From assembly GCA_015680685.1 (NCBI GenBank), contig MNCI01027140.1, positions 544,204 to 608,203 of the forward strand: a stretch of DNA of 64,000 nt. Direction: 5' to 3'. The notes under the pieces were generated by a model. It searched no databases and was not told where the DNA came from. It saw nothing but the letters and a program-made list of their open reading frames with translations. Shown here piece by piece: positions 44,944-57,300 of the stretch. Each line of letters opens with the position of its first letter. Position 1 is the stretch's first letter. This DNA is from Gnetum montanum. Lineage: Eukaryota > Streptophyta > Gnetopsida > Gnetales > Gnetaceae. Both the position numbers and the translations under genes were made by a program.

Positions 44944-46716
44944 GAACGACAACAAAAATGATAAGGCACATAAACCAGTTAAAGAGTCATCATAAAAGCA
45001 TAGTATCATAAAATATGCATAATTAACAATCATGGAATAATTCAAAGGAAATAAAAAACATTTATCAAGCAAGAATATCAGTTAAAAATCACACATTTTT
45101 CAGCACTAAGTTCCATGAATAGTTACCCTAAATTTGTCAAGAACTAATCCAAGCCTTCCAAGTGATATTCAAACTTAAAGCTTAAAGTGAAGTACAAGCC
45201 TTGAAGATCAAGTAACCTATCTATAAATCAATAATTCATTAGTAGTTTGCATCCCATAGTTCTTTCATTTTCTAATATTCTCCATCCTTTTAATAGGGCA
45301 TATCTTATATGATATGGATAGTATAGCAATACAACATCACAATTTGAAAGTAACTATGTCAAATCTTAAATTCTTAAACTAGGAAATACATCTCAAGGTA
45401 AACTATTCAAAGGATGTTTCAATCAAAACCATGGATACTTTTTATAACCAAAATGATCATGGTTTTGCTTATATTTTTGTAAGACATAATATTAACTATT
45501 TGCATTTTTCTTCATAAAAATATAGATACTTCTTGCACCAGCTTATTCTTAAATATTGTAGAAGTGGGTTGATGATATATTAAGATAAGCTATTTTTAGT
45601 TCAAAAACAATGATCTACCACTAATTTGAAAGGGACAAACACATAATTTGATGCTGAAGACCAAGGATAGATCATGTAGGAACAAGAATCCTATCTATAT
45701 GAAATAATTATTTTATGGCAACTTGTATCTCTAGATTCAACCAGAAATCTCAAAAATCAACAAAAGGATATGGAAGCCATGAAAGAAACATGCATATTTT
45801 GCATTTTGTACAAGGCAATGCAACAAAACAAATCATGTTGATAGAGAAATGTGTATATATTCATATACCTCATTTTTATTGAAGGATATTAGGAATACAA
45901 ATTTAATAGTTAGCCATCCTCTTAAAATAAAAATACCTCTTGATGTCCTTAACTTGCTCATTTTGGAATATTTTGCTGTTTCAGTGTCTCTTGGTTGAAG
46001 TCTCCAAAGACTTACCCTACACTAGTGATCTCCAATATGGTGATGAGGAATAGGCTCCCCCTACACATGTGTTACTTATCTTGGGCTTTTAATGTACAAA
46101 TGTTGTAAATTATAGAAACACTACAATTGTAGGTTAACATTAATCTAAAATGTGGAGACTAAGGTCTCCAAGTAGTAATATTAATAGAATTTTTAAAGGC
46201 TTGTATTATCTCATAAATAGAAAAAATATCCCAAATGCCATGAGCTTAGAAGCAGATCATCACAATAATTTCAAATTAAACAAGATTGAAAACATAAAAA
46301 AAAACTAATAAGATAATGATCCAATGGAAATAAAAATAAGTGCTATACACATATTTTCATAGAACCAATTGTATCAAGCTCAAAAATGAATGTAAGAGAT
46401 GCTCTAAATAATTATTCAACCATTTTTCTGATCTAGATAAGACACAAACAATTTTCAACTTCATATACTATTCTTATTAACTAGCAAACAAACAAATGAA
46501 AACTTATCTTGACTTACCTTGCTTTTTGGTTAGGAGAGAAGATTAATGGAGTTTGAGAGGTCCCCTATCATGAAGTACCTCCTTATCTTTAGGTTCTCTT
46601 TCATTGGATCATGTATGTCATATCTCCATTTGTTCATGTTTTTTATTATAGAACCCTTGATCACTTATTGCATAATTTTCATTACTCCACTTCTCTTCAT
46701 TCTCACTTATTGGTAC
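44944..46716 (-). other. Interior of element C without recognised gene
   Basis: AT-rich, between the gag remnant and the polypurine tract. No ORF2-like or pol motif is seen. Confidence 0.35.
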
Positions 46717-47393
46717 CTACACAATTTCCTTACCAAATAATTTTTGAAAAGACCAAGAATTAATCTTGTTTTGATCATCATGAGTATAGTTAAGAGTTTT
46801 CTTACAACCACAATTTTTACAAAAAAATAAAGTATTATCCTCATGATCAAAATTATCAAACCTGACTATGCTTGAGCATGAATTTTCATATGTTGAGCTT
46901 GAGTTTTCATATGTAGCATCCTCCAAATCCTTTGGCTATTTTTAGGAGTTTCCTCTTCTTGGACCTTGCTGCAATCATTATTAAAAGAGGTTAGTTGTTG
47001 AATCTTATCTTTTATGTCTAAGATCTTTTCTTTCACTTCAACATGGATAGCATCCAATTTAGACATTACAAATTTCTTTGACTTCCTAATAAAATGATGT
47101 AAAAGAAAAATATCTTCTTTAAATTTACTATACCTTTTGTTATACTTACCATATTGTTCAACCATAGGTGAGAAATTTTCATTTGTAAGTGCCATACATA
47201 TGAGATGTGAATCTTTGGAAGAATTGCATGCTTCATCTTCACTTTTCTCATAATTATCCCAACTTGTATAAAAGTTGGTATTTTTCAACTCCTCATCATT
47301 AGATTTATTCTTTGGTTGTACAATGATTATACAATGATTGTACAAGAGCTTACACATTTCCCAATGCATATGATTTCTTCTTATAGCTACCAT
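46717..47393 (-). pseudogene. gag: gag middle and C-terminal part of element C
   Basis: The minus strand encodes LKNTNFYTSWDNYEKSEDEA and DSHLICMAL, directly comparable with NLYTCWDDGKQSKEEVEDD and SHLVCMAL in element B. A charged, probably coiled-coil stretch (DAIHVEVKEKILDIKDKIQQ) and a shifted-frame tail with CKNCGCKK follow. The N-terminal UBN2 region is missing; LTR-like sequence begins only about 100 bases upstream, so there was an internal deletion. The 175-codon open piece is the longest in the window apart from the DUF7869-like gene. Confidence 0.75.
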
Positions 47394-47489
47394 GTTTCCA
47401 AATCCATCTTAGAACTCATGCAACAACTAGCTAATGGTAGCAATGGTCATGAAAGATGTCTTCTTCATGCTTGAGATGTTTTTCTATAT

Positions 47490-48001
47490 TTTCTCTCTAT
47501 TTTGGAAAGACGTATTTTGTATGGGAAAGACCTCTTTCTAAAATCTCCATTATGGAAATACCTCTTCATCTAGGGAAAGATATCTTTCTGAAACTAGCTT
47601 GCATTCTATGAAGATGTCTTTGCTTGATGAAATATGTCTACTATTTCTTAAAGACATCTTTATCTATGCATCTTTCAATTCTACCAAGACATCTACTATT
47701 TCTTGAAGACATCTTTCTTTAGCTTCCTTTGCATGATGAATTCTTTGTTCCTTGTTCATAAGCTTGCACTTCCACATGCATCAATGATGACAACTTTGCT
47801 TGTCCACGTTATTTTAATTATCTTCCTTTGAGCTTTCCTTGTGTGGATGAGACTTGGAAACCTTGTGGATAACTTATTTTTTCTACATGAGTGTGTTCCT
47901 TGTCATTTCATCTTGGTCCTACAACCACAACAACCACACTACTATATACACAATCTTTGTCTTCATTTTTCTTAAAATTTTGACACACCAAAAGTTCCAA
48001 A
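47490..48001 (-). repeat. 5' LTR of element C
   Basis: It aligns with 44.40-44.93 kb: TTTCTAAAATCT, CTAGGGAAAGA.ATCTTTCTG and AAACTAGC, CCTTTGCATGATGAATTCTT, GTGGATGAGAC, TTGACACACCAAAAG. The start has mutated (TT instead of TG). Confidence 0.7.
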
Positions 48002-48836
48002 AAAAGGGGTGAAGAAAGAATGGAAAATCAAGAGGAAGGAACTTGGGAATGAAGAGACTCTCTTCAAAAAATTCATAAGAGGGAGCCAAGGCTTGGAGAT
48101 AGAGGAATTTTTTGTAAAATGAGAAACCTCAAAAGAGGAATCTCATTATATAGCACTATAAGCATTTCCATTCTCTTCAACATGAAAAGCTAAGTAGAGG
48201 TAAGTGTTTTTTTAATAATGTGTACTTTCTGAGACTATAGTCCTTGGTAGGCTTTCCCAAACCCCATATTGTTGAGCCTCACCTATAGTAGAGATCTTCT
48301 TGAAGACATCTACTTTTGATATGAGATGTCTACTATGAGATGTATACCCCAAGTAAAAAATGTCTATCTATCATATCCTTCAATGCGGCAAAGACATCTA
48401 CTATAAAAAGAAGATATCTACTTTGATTTTTAATCATGGAGAAGACATCTATCTTCCAGTAGAGACATCTAATTTCTTGTCAAGAAGCCCTTGTTTAGTG
48501 CTATTATAAAAGTCAAAATACTCATTGTTTATCCTGTTCTTCGAAGATAATCCCACAAAGATGACTAAGGCTCCACCAGTGATAATGATTTGAGTAGAAA
48601 TGGCCCACAAGAAGGTTGGAATGCCCAAGGTGCCATCAAAGAAGAGATCTAGATGGAGATACAATAGCATACTAAACTTTCATAGACCACAATTTAGAAA
48701 TGCTAGTGCCCAGCACTCATTTAAGGTAACTTGAACCATGAGTATCATCTCTCAACATTTCTTTTCTTTTCATTTGCATAGTAAGAAAACGTTGATGAAA
48801 TATTTTAAATTATCAAACTAAAGAGATTTCATTACA
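48002..48836 (+). other. Element B spacer between gag and ORF2
   Basis: Pairs with element A's spacer (see 39,226-40,484), showing that B resumes here after C. GACATC/GATGTC hexamers are frequent at 48,300-48,475. Confidence 0.65.
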
Positions 48837-50250
48837 ATGAATTTCCTAGTTCCAAAAGTGTTAATTAGAGAGGGTTTATCATAATATTGTGATTTCCAAT
48901 GTTGTTGTTCGAGCATTCACATCCATGGTTGGAGGTCTTCTCATTGAGGTGTCTCCCCAAGTTCTGAATGCACTCCTTGAGATTTCTAGTGCAGATATTT
49001 TCTAGGAGATCATTGATACCATGAATGATATTTATACAAATGGTATAATTCTCACTAGTCATGATGAGTTTTGTGATGTCCTATTTGGAGAAACGATGTC
49101 TTTTAATAGAGGAAAAATTAAAAGGAACATAATTTCTTCTTATGCTTTTACTTTGTCCCTCATTATGCTCTATAACATTATTGTAAAAGGGGGAAGTTAA
49201 AGCTATCTACTGCCATCCCAAGCTTTTGTGCTCTACTGCCTTCTTACAGGACAATCACTAGACTTTTAGCATACTCTCTCATTACTTTGTATGCAAAGAT
49301 GAAAATCCTTGGGCACCCCTATCTCATTAGTTTGTTGATTCATTGGAGGGATGTATCTATTCCTAATGTGCCTTTGTTCAAAGGTAAGTGGAGCCTCAAT
49401 GAGTATGCTAATAAGAGGATCCTTTCTCATAGAAAAGTAGTAGGACCAAGCACCAAGCCACCTCCATTAGAAAAGAAGAAGAAAGAGACATTATTATCTA
49501 GGGCCTTTCCTTAGTTGAGAAGGTCCCAATGTATTGGTGCATAGCTCATATCCTCCCTGAAGAAGCTACTTCACCTATTTACTCATGTTATCAAGATTCT
49601 TGGGAGGAATCACTCTTATGTGTGTGAGAGAATGGATGATTATTGGCATGCCTCTTCCTCTAGATGGGTAGCAGTTCTAGGAGGTCACTACTCCTTCTAT
49701 TTCTAAGAGTGAGGAGGATATTCTTGCATCATTAAAACATTCTACTGTAGTTAGACCTTCTCATGCATATGACTTAGGGATGGAGTCAAACTATGAGCTT
49801 GATGCACCTCCAACTCCTGTCCAGGGGGAGCATCATGTTCCCATGTAGCCTGAGCATCATGGTCCCACACAACCTGAGCATCATGTTTTACCTTTAGGTG
49901 ATGCTTCTAGATCTTTTGGGTAGTAGACCATAGAGAGCCTCTTTGGGACCACGTCCCAATGGGTACTTGCTTGTGTTACCTATCAAAGAAAGGGAAATTC
50001 CTCATCTTCTCACCGGGCTTTACCTCAACATGATGCACCAGCTTCATCTTAGTTTTGAATGAAGCTTTGTTCCTATAAAGCAATTTTTTAGTAGATAGAG
50101 TCTTCAAATGATGATGAGCATCATTCCACCAACTCCAACACCAAAAGAAATAATGATATGTACAAGACTTATTGTTCATCTAGAGCAATAGTTGATTCAA
50201 AGTCTAATGATGAGACTAAGGTTAGTGGTTAGGATCCTTAGGTGTTCTCT
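48837..50250 (+). pseudogene. ORF2 of element B, plant-transposon-protein-like
   Basis: From ATG 48,837: MNFLVPKVLIREG, then VVVRAFTSMVGGLLIEVSPQ followed by VLNALLEISSADIF, then IIDTMNDIYTNG, DVLFGETMS, LYNIIVKGGS, and in another frame KMKILGHPYLISLLIHWRD with VPLFKGKWSLNEYANKRIL. Element A has the same order (FTTMVG, VSPQVVNALIGI, IIVKGGS, LGLSHLISLFIH). The C-terminal part has three EHH.P repeats near 49,830-49,890 and ends close to a Lys/Gly-rich KKGKKFGD. I recognise the plant-transposon-protein-like pattern only; the function is unknown. Stops and shifts are present. Confidence 0.6.
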
Positions 50251-50651
50251 CTCTCTATCCTTTGTTGATGTCAAAAAGGGGAAGAAATTTGGAGATGTTG
50301 ATATTTACATATGTGATTTTAATGGATTTTCATATACATTATTTTTATATATGATGTGGTCATTGTACGAATAGTTGTATGGACAAATGAGGATTGTTTA
50401 TGATATAGACTGATGGTGTTCATTTTGGTTATCCTTATGTGGTGCACTTCTTGGAGATAGGTTTTTCTATTACATCATATCATATTTTATTTTATCATCC
50501 TTCCCTATGCCTTTGAACTGCTTTGAACCTTAAAGCCTTTATCCTAGTCCTTAGTTGCCATTGAAATTTATATTTCTTGAAATTATAATATTATTTTCAA
50601 TATTTATTAGTTTATCAAATCACCCATTTTCTTAAGTTTTGAACATAACAA

Positions 50652-50664
50652 CAAAGAGGGAAAT
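50652..50664 (+). other. Polypurine-like tract of element B
   Basis: AAAGAGGGAAA precedes the 3' LTR start at 50,665. A second, better tract (AAAAAGGGGAAGAAA, about 50,271) lies 390 bases upstream, so the bases between may be a later insertion or part of a longer LTR. Confidence 0.5.
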
Positions 50665-51907
50665 TATTAACCTTTTGTTATGTCAAAACCTTAATGAAAA
50701 TGAAGAACATAGAATGATTTATGAATGTGATGTTTTTTAGGGCATGAAGGAGAGCTCAAGAGATGACATCTACAAAGAGATGTCAAAGTGGAAACCACAA
50801 GGGCCTTCTAGATAAGAATCAAGACTCATGGAATGAGAGCTACAAAAATATGTCATAGTGAAGCTACAAGGACTTAAGAGAGCTTGGACAAAGACTTCAT
50901 TGGAAAATTAGAAGAAAGGGAGAAAAAGAAGACTATAGTGAAATGAAAATATTTCAAGAATTCGAGAGAAGCAAAATCAACAAAAGGAAGCTTTGGAAAC
51001 AAAGTTTAAAAGTTTTAAAAACATCTCCTAGAAGTAAAAGGCATCTTGGCCAAAGTGTAGAAGAACTAGAGAAGACATCTTGCTAAAATAGTAGACATCT
51101 CATGTTTGGAAAAGACATCTCCTCACAGGAATCTCATTTGGTAGAGAGATGTCTCCCTTGAATTAAAGTTTATGTAGTGAGATGTTTCAATCTTGAAGAA
51201 GGCATCTCCCCTAGTCGTTAGAGAGTCATTGCATGAATTCTGAGGTGATTTCAGAAAAACCAAGGCTATAAGAAGACTTCATTCTCTTAGGCATTATGCA
51301 AGTTTTATGTGCAAGCAAGCATCAACATCAAGCAATCATTGTGCACATCATTTTATTATATTTGTATATCCCATTGCACTAACTTTTGTACTATTATAGT
51401 GATCAATTGTGTTGTACCTAAAAGCACAAGGACCAGCAAATTAGTTATATCCTTTCCTTGTAATTTTTGTTTCTTTTTTTATATTGCCCCACTAGGGTTG
51501 ATGTGCTTCTTGTGAGAAGGCATGGTCATTGAGCTTGTCAAGATCCTACTGGGATTGAGTGCTGCTGTAGTGTCCAAACACTTTGGAGTAGAGCTCAAGT
51601 TGTAAAGGTTGTGGGATCCTAGAAACCACATATTAAGCTTGTTAGAACCTTGTGAGGTTGAGTGGATTCATGGTGATAAATCACTTTGGAGTGAAGCTTA
51701 GAGCTATACATGGTATGGTACCATTCAAACCACATTTTTAGAGAAACAATGTTTGGAGATATTCAAGTGATCTACCCTCCTAGTGTGGAGTACCTAAGTT
51801 GGGGAACCACATAATTGAGTGTGGTCTTTGTTGTTGCAAATTTTGATTTAAGAAACTTGTTCATCCCACCCTTACCCCCCCACCCTTTCTAAGTTCTATG
51901 ATCCTCA
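50665..51907 (+). repeat. 3' LTR of element B
   Basis: It aligns with 41,583-42,806 at roughly 85 percent by eye and ends TCCTCA at 51,907. It lies only 100 bases from element A's 5' LTR, which is in the opposite orientation. Confidence 0.88.
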
Positions 51908-51952
51908 AAACACATCAAACATTGGTGGCTTTATGTAGGATGTTCCCTCCAT
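51908..51952 (-). pseudogene. gag: gag start of element A (first 15 codons, cut off by element B)
   Basis: ATG at 51,952 on the minus strand begins MEGTSYIKPPMFDVF, like element B's MEGTSYTKTRMFDG. The frame continues in phase at 41,577 on the far side of element B, taking AAACA/AAACC as the duplicated target. Confidence 0.85.
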
Positions 51953-51993
51953 AGTTTACTCTTGAAAGTTGATGTTGAAGGAAAGAGTACTAT

Positions 51994-52005
51994 GCTTTAA
52001 TACCA
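51994..52005 (-). other. tRNA-iMet primer-binding site of element A
   Basis: TGGTATTAAAGC on the minus strand, two bases from the LTR edge at 52,008; close to TGGTATCAGAGC. Confidence 0.8.
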
Positions 52006-52007
52006 CT

Positions 52008-53117
52008 TGAGAATTGAGAACTTAGAAAGAGGGTTTTATAATTTCCCAAATCATAAGTTGATTAGCCATAAAAATCACATCCAAATTTTATGTGATTCCT
52101 CAACTTGAATACATCCACACTTGGAGGGTAGAATCATTACACATCTCCAAACTTTGTTTCTCAAAAATGTTGTTTATAGGTTACCATACCCTATAAAAGC
52201 TTTGATCTCTACACCAAAGTGCTTTAGCACTATGAAACCACTAAACCTCACAAGGTCCCAACAACCTTAGAATGTGGTTTCAAGGATTCCACAACCTTTA
52301 GAAAATTGAGCTCCACTTAGGAGTGTTTTGATGCTGCATAAGCATTCAATCCCACAGGATCTTAACAAGCTTAATTATGATGCTTTCTTACAAGAAGCAC
52401 ATCAACCGCACAGGGCTACAAGAGAGAAATAGAAAAACACAAGGAAAGAGTGTAACTTAAATTACAAGTCCTTGTACTTTGAAGTATAGTTCTATGAACA
52501 ATCAAGAAAATGATATGATAAATGAAGTATAAAAGTATAATAGAATATAAAAAACAATGATTTCTTTGATGTTGAAAATGCTTGCTTACTTTCTAAGAGT
52601 TTGAGGTCTTCTTATAGCCTCTAAGTTTTTAAAAATACCTTGCAATTTATGAAAAGGCTAACTAATGGCTAGTGTAGATATCTCCTTCGATATTGGGATG
52701 TCTCTCCAAAATAAGCTTTGACTTTGGGAGGATGTCTCCTTTCAAGATGGGACATCTCTAGAGAGGCATCTTCTTTTCAAAGGAGACATCTCTTATTTTT
52801 GAAAGACATCTTCCTATGAATGCACACCTCTTGGCCAAGACATCTTCTATTGATTGACTTCTGAGCTTTGGTTCTTAAGGCATTCTCTTGATGATTTGGC
52901 TTCATTTCAATCCTTGAAGCATCTTCATTTGACTCCTATCCTTTATTTTTATCCATGCTTATCCATGCTCTTATCTTATCCATGTAGTCTCTTTTTTCAC
53001 ATCTCTTTATAGATCTCACTTCTTGAGTTCATATTATTTCCTTGAAAAATCATCACATTCTACAACATTCTATATTCTCCATTTTCCTTAATATTTTAAC
53101 ATACTAAAAGATCAACA
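52008..53117 (-). repeat. 5' LTR of element A
   Basis: Minus-strand start TGTTGATCTTTTAGTATG at 53,117, end ...CTCA at 52,008. It pairs with 36,250-37,353. GACATC/GATGTC hexamers cluster at 52,690-52,850. Confidence 0.9.
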
Positions 53118-53122
53118 TAAAA
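53118..53122. repeat. Right target-site duplication of element A (TAAAA)
   Basis: Matches 36,245-36,249 and directly follows the LTR terminus at 53,117. Confidence 0.9.
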
Positions 53123-53587
53123 GACTTAATTTCTTTAGATTTTATGGCAAGAAAGCAATTCTCCACAATAGCAAATTTCTTGGTAGTAAAGGAAACACCA
53201 AGGTTCAACCTTATCTTGGGGAGACCTTGGTTAGCTCTACTACAAGTGGTTTCCTCATCGACCTAGAAAGAAATTCACCTATCTTACAAGGAAGGTGAAA
53301 TCATCATCCATGGTGATAGCATGGTTCCCTTGATAGTCAACAATAGTGACATTGAACAAGGGTCTAAAGTGGAGTTTCAGAAAGAAACTTCTATTGGTAG
53401 TCACAAAGTCAAGAAGCCCAAGAGAGAAAAAGTGGCCAAGACCAACAATGATGGGCCAATGGATGCACCATGGGATGAGCTCCCCTTCAATGTTGTGAGT
53501 GAAGGAAATAGGAAATACAAAGTTATGCAAATTATACCTTACACATTTCTTAATCTATTAATGATTAGAAAATTCTTGCACAATTGA
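53123..53587 (+). pseudogene. Aspartic protease of element D, 3' part
   Basis: It opens in the phase left at 36,249. It holds FLVVKETPRFNLILGRPWL (53,168-53,233), the C-terminal signature of plant gypsy proteases (N.LLGRPWL), followed by VVSS and a stop. It then runs on as IIIHGDSMVPLIVNNSDIEQ and a charged tail ending at 53,587. In complete elements reverse transcriptase would follow; none is seen here. Confidence 0.85.
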
Positions 53588-54371
53588 TGTATCCCCTTGT
53601 TTCACTTACCCTTGTGCTTGTAACCATATAGCCCCATTTTCCCTATAACATGCCATAGATTAGTTTATGAATTTTTTTCATGTATGGATTGTTTGTTCAC
53701 TTTTCACTTTATTTTAATCTTGTTTCATGCATAGCCTAAGGTTTACCCTTGTTTACAATATTACTTGTATGCATTTTATCTTGAAGCATAAACCATAAAA
53801 CTATGATAAAGACTTTTAAAACAAAAAAATCTTATAAAAATTTCAAAAACATAAACAAAAACTCATAAAAAAATTTTCTTATAGAATGTGGGGCTCACCA
53901 TGGCTTAAAACCAGCAAACTATCGTATGACCTACTATGACCTAAAATTGGCAATTCAAAAAAATGTATGGGCCGTTATGGCCTAAAGCTAGTTAAAACAT
54001 CACATGGCCTGCCATGGGCTAAAATTGGCAAATTGTTTATAACCATTAAAACCTAGTCTACATTATGGTCATTTCTTAGAAGTCAACCAACATAGCCTAT
54101 GACATAAACAAAACATAGAACATTAAATGTATGTGAAACATTAAAACTTTTAGAACATATAAACCAAGTTAAATTTTAAAGAGGATAAGTATCCAATGTC
54201 TACAACATAGTAACCATAAAAGTATAAACTATAATGAATTGTCTCTTAACACATAAATGGCTAACACTAGAAAATACATCACAACATCATAAACAATGTC
54301 ATCAACAACTATGATCGATGAAATATCCAAGGCAATAACCATGGATGATGCTAATAGGATGTTAGAAGAGG
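53588..54371. other. Spacer between element D protease and the opposite-strand gene
   Basis: AT-rich. Three related blocks (GGGCTCACCATGGC, GGGCCGTTATGGC and TGGCCTGCCATGGGC with AAA.TTGGCAA) lie at 53,890-54,030, a loose tandem repeat of about 55 bases. No coding domain. Confidence 0.35.
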
Positions 54372-57300
54372 CTAAGGAGCACATCCACCTTCCTTGTTAG
54401 AGCTGTTACCATCACCTAGCACCTATGCCAAAACAAAACACAAGTTAACCAATAATCAATAAAGCATAAGGTCAACACTATAACTAAAAATAAACTAAAC
54501 TCAAACATGATAAAACCAATAAAGTATACAAACCTGGGAGGCTTACGAGAACCATCCTTTGGTGGGAGATTCTAAAGACCAACCTCCAAATAATGGAGGA
54601 TTTGTTCCTTGGTCATGTGGGCCCAATCCACCACCTTGAAATTAATGCCTTTTAGGGTGTTGCTATAGTCAATGTCTATCCATGTGGGTGGCTCCAGTAA
54701 AAATTTCCTGCTAGTCACCTCTTTGAAAGTGGTAGTGGCCTAAAGAGATGGAAATTTTACCATAGTTATGATGCCTTAAAATAGTTTGAAAACATCCTCC
54801 ACTTGAGTCCCCTTCATGAATAGCTCTATCTTGCATTATATAGTGGACTTCTCCTATAACCACTTAAGGTAAGCTTCATGCTTAGTCTTATACTTCCTCT
54901 GGTGGTCCTTCTATGCCTAACCCAACTTAAGAACCCAACCATAATAGTCCCTCAACTCTCATGCCTTGTGCACTAGCAAGTCCATTTGTAGCTTTTATTC
55001 AACAACTTGGCAAGAGCAACCTTGCCATGAATGACATTCTAGTACCATGCCCACTTGATCTATTTGAATCAAAAGGAACTCGTATTGGTCACATGAGCCT
55101 CCATGAATTCCTTGCAGTCCTTGAGATCTGTATTGAGCTCAGGCAACCTCTTATTCTCCTTTTTCAATGCAAAAACACATTCCCATAAGAACTAATTGGC
55201 ACATTGAATTTCCAATAAAGTTTTAGCACATGAAAATTCACAATTAGTGGCACTTTCATATAACTTACATGGTACATTCTCTACATTATATGATAGGCTT
55301 GGTAAGGGATCAATCTCAATGGGGTGGTTTAGGATTCCATCTAAGCTTAAGCATTGAAAACATAACAAGACATGAGCAAAAACCATAACTAACCAAATAG
55401 TCAAAGTATATATATAAAAAAATAATCAAAATAATAAAACCATAAAGCAAGATAAACTAAGTACTTACCCATATCAAGTGTAACTTGGTGCAATCAATCA
55501 ATCACACCTTAGCTATCCCCCCACATGAACTCCCTCTTCTCACGGATTTCTACCCATGGTTTCATGCAAAACTTGGAGGTAGAGGTTGTGGTCTAAGGCT
55601 TAGTAGCTAAGGCAAGCATAAAAACCAAACTATTAAGACCAAGTTGAAGCACAAAATAACACGACTTAAAACACATGAAGCAAATGCATACATACCTAGA
55701 GCATCATCTCGGGCAATGACAAGAGGTACACCTACCTGTGAAGGATCGAAGATGTCCTCAAGATCATCCAATTGAAAATTGGATAATCCTACATCCTCAT
55801 GGCATTATAGGATCTCCTTCTCTAGGCACCTTTTCTTTACCTCTACTGTTGTTGCTTGGGCCACTAGCTCTTGTTTCTTGCCTACAAGAACAAAAAAGAA
55901 AAACATGATATAAATTAGTACATATTGCCTTATAATAACAATATATTCATAAAATATAACCATGTAAAACAACCAAAACAAATTAAACCATAACTATTAT
56001 CACATTGCATGCTAGGAAAAGTTTCACAATGAACCTTCTCATAGAGGAGGATTTCTTGATTGCTAGGGCTTCTTCTTCAACCATGGGCCTCTTCAGTTTA
56101 GCTCAAGCTAATCCCTCAACTTCAGCCTATAATTTCCTAGCCTAATAAACATCTTCACATAAAACATGGGGCTCAATCCCTATGATGTTAAGGGAAATAT
56201 AATGCCTATCACTAACTACCTTAGTAGTAATAGATAGTGGGTTCCCAACATCCTCTGACTAGTTTTGAGCCTGCATAGTGGGATAAACATGTTTAACCCA
56301 TGGCTTGGAGAGTTGGGATGGATCTTCACCACTAGGAACTCCTCAAACCTCCTCAAATATGACACAAAGAACATGTAATGTATGTGTAATTTTATGATAA
56401 TATTTTCATGGAGTTTGAGGATTTCACCCCAAAGCCTAGAAACCAAGTGATCACCCAAGTTGAATTGAGCATCCTCCAAGAGGACCTTCTTCATGGTCCA
56501 TGTCTATTCCACCTTGATGATCTTACCTTGAGATAGTAGCTTGGGGAATCTCCAAGAGTGAAATAAGGGATAGACCTCCCTAGCTTCTTCAACCTTGAAT
56601 TAGCTAGGAGACAACCCCTTATGATCATTGGGAGTGTCCTACCACTCCTCCACCTCCTCTCGATACACCACCTCTTTACCCGCATTAGTGGTAACCTTTA
56701 GGCCTTTATGAGAAACACCAAAAATGTCACTAAAGGTGGATTCATTAATGGCCAAGGTAATAGGCACACCATGAAATTGGGTGATGAACTTCTTAACTCA
56801 GTCAAAGGATTCAATGACCACCATCTCAAGGATAAGGACAATGGTGCTAAGGACCATGAATAGATCTAATAAACCTGAATTGGTAATGTTTTCTTGAACA
56901 TTTTTGGGTACCCCACTAGCTAAACACTCCTACATCAAATCCAACTCCCCATACTTGAGGATCAATGTCTTCTAAAAGCATCCTAAAATAACAAGTGTGA
57001 TGGTGGAGGAGGTGCTAGCACCTACAATGCAACAAAAGATTGCTTAGCATAAGCATGAGTATGTAAAATCAAATTTATAATAAGTATGCCAATATTAAAA
57101 TAAAATTTGTAGCCAACCATAGCCAATAAAGTTGTTTAGATATTTAAAGCCTAAGTATCCTACAACCATAGGACCATAAAAATGTTGATCTAAAAAAAAA
57201 ATAAAAACAAAAAGATAAGTCTTATGTCTTCTACTAGAAGAGGGTTGCATGGGACCTTCAGTAGGTATGCAAGCCAAATTTGATTTGTCCTACTAGCCAT

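Larger units (their letters stand above)
44404..48001 (-). mobile_element. Element C: short, degraded relative inside element B, minus
   Basis: The two LTR-like ends are related: 44.40-44.93 kb and about 47.49-48.00 kb share TGACACACCAAAAG near their high ends, CCTTTGCATGATGAATTCTT and AAGACATCTTT blocks. Between them lies a minus-strand gag fragment. The right edge at about 48,001 abuts sequence that pairs with element A's spacer, so C interrupts B. The left edge is uncertain within about 30 bases and I could not confirm a target duplication. I found no primer-binding site, so the 5' part appears deleted. Confidence 0.7.
41583..51907 (+). mobile_element. Element B: non-autonomous copia-type LTR element, plus, interrupted by C
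   Basis: The 5' LTR is 41,583-42,806 and the 3' LTR 50,665-51,907, flanked by AAACC (41,578) and AAACA (51,908). It has a primer site at 42,809, gag at 42,861, ORF2 at 48,837 and a purine tract before 50,665. It belongs to the same family as A but is in the opposite orientation, inserted at codon 15/16 of A's gag. Its LTRs resemble each other more than A's do, consistent with later insertion. No pol domains found. Confidence 0.88.
36250..53117 (-). mobile_element. Element A: non-autonomous copia-type LTR element, minus, interrupted by B
   Basis: All structural marks are present. The 5' LTR (52,008-53,117) starts TGTTGATC on the minus strand, and a tRNA-iMet primer site adjoins it. The 3' LTR (36,250-37,353) is preceded by a classic polypurine tract, and the element is flanked by TAAAA. 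Without element B (10.3 kb) its length is about 6.5 kb. Internal content is a UBN2-type gag followed by a second ORF; I find no protease, integrase, reverse transcriptase or RNase H. It inserted into the protease frame of element D. Confidence 0.9.
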
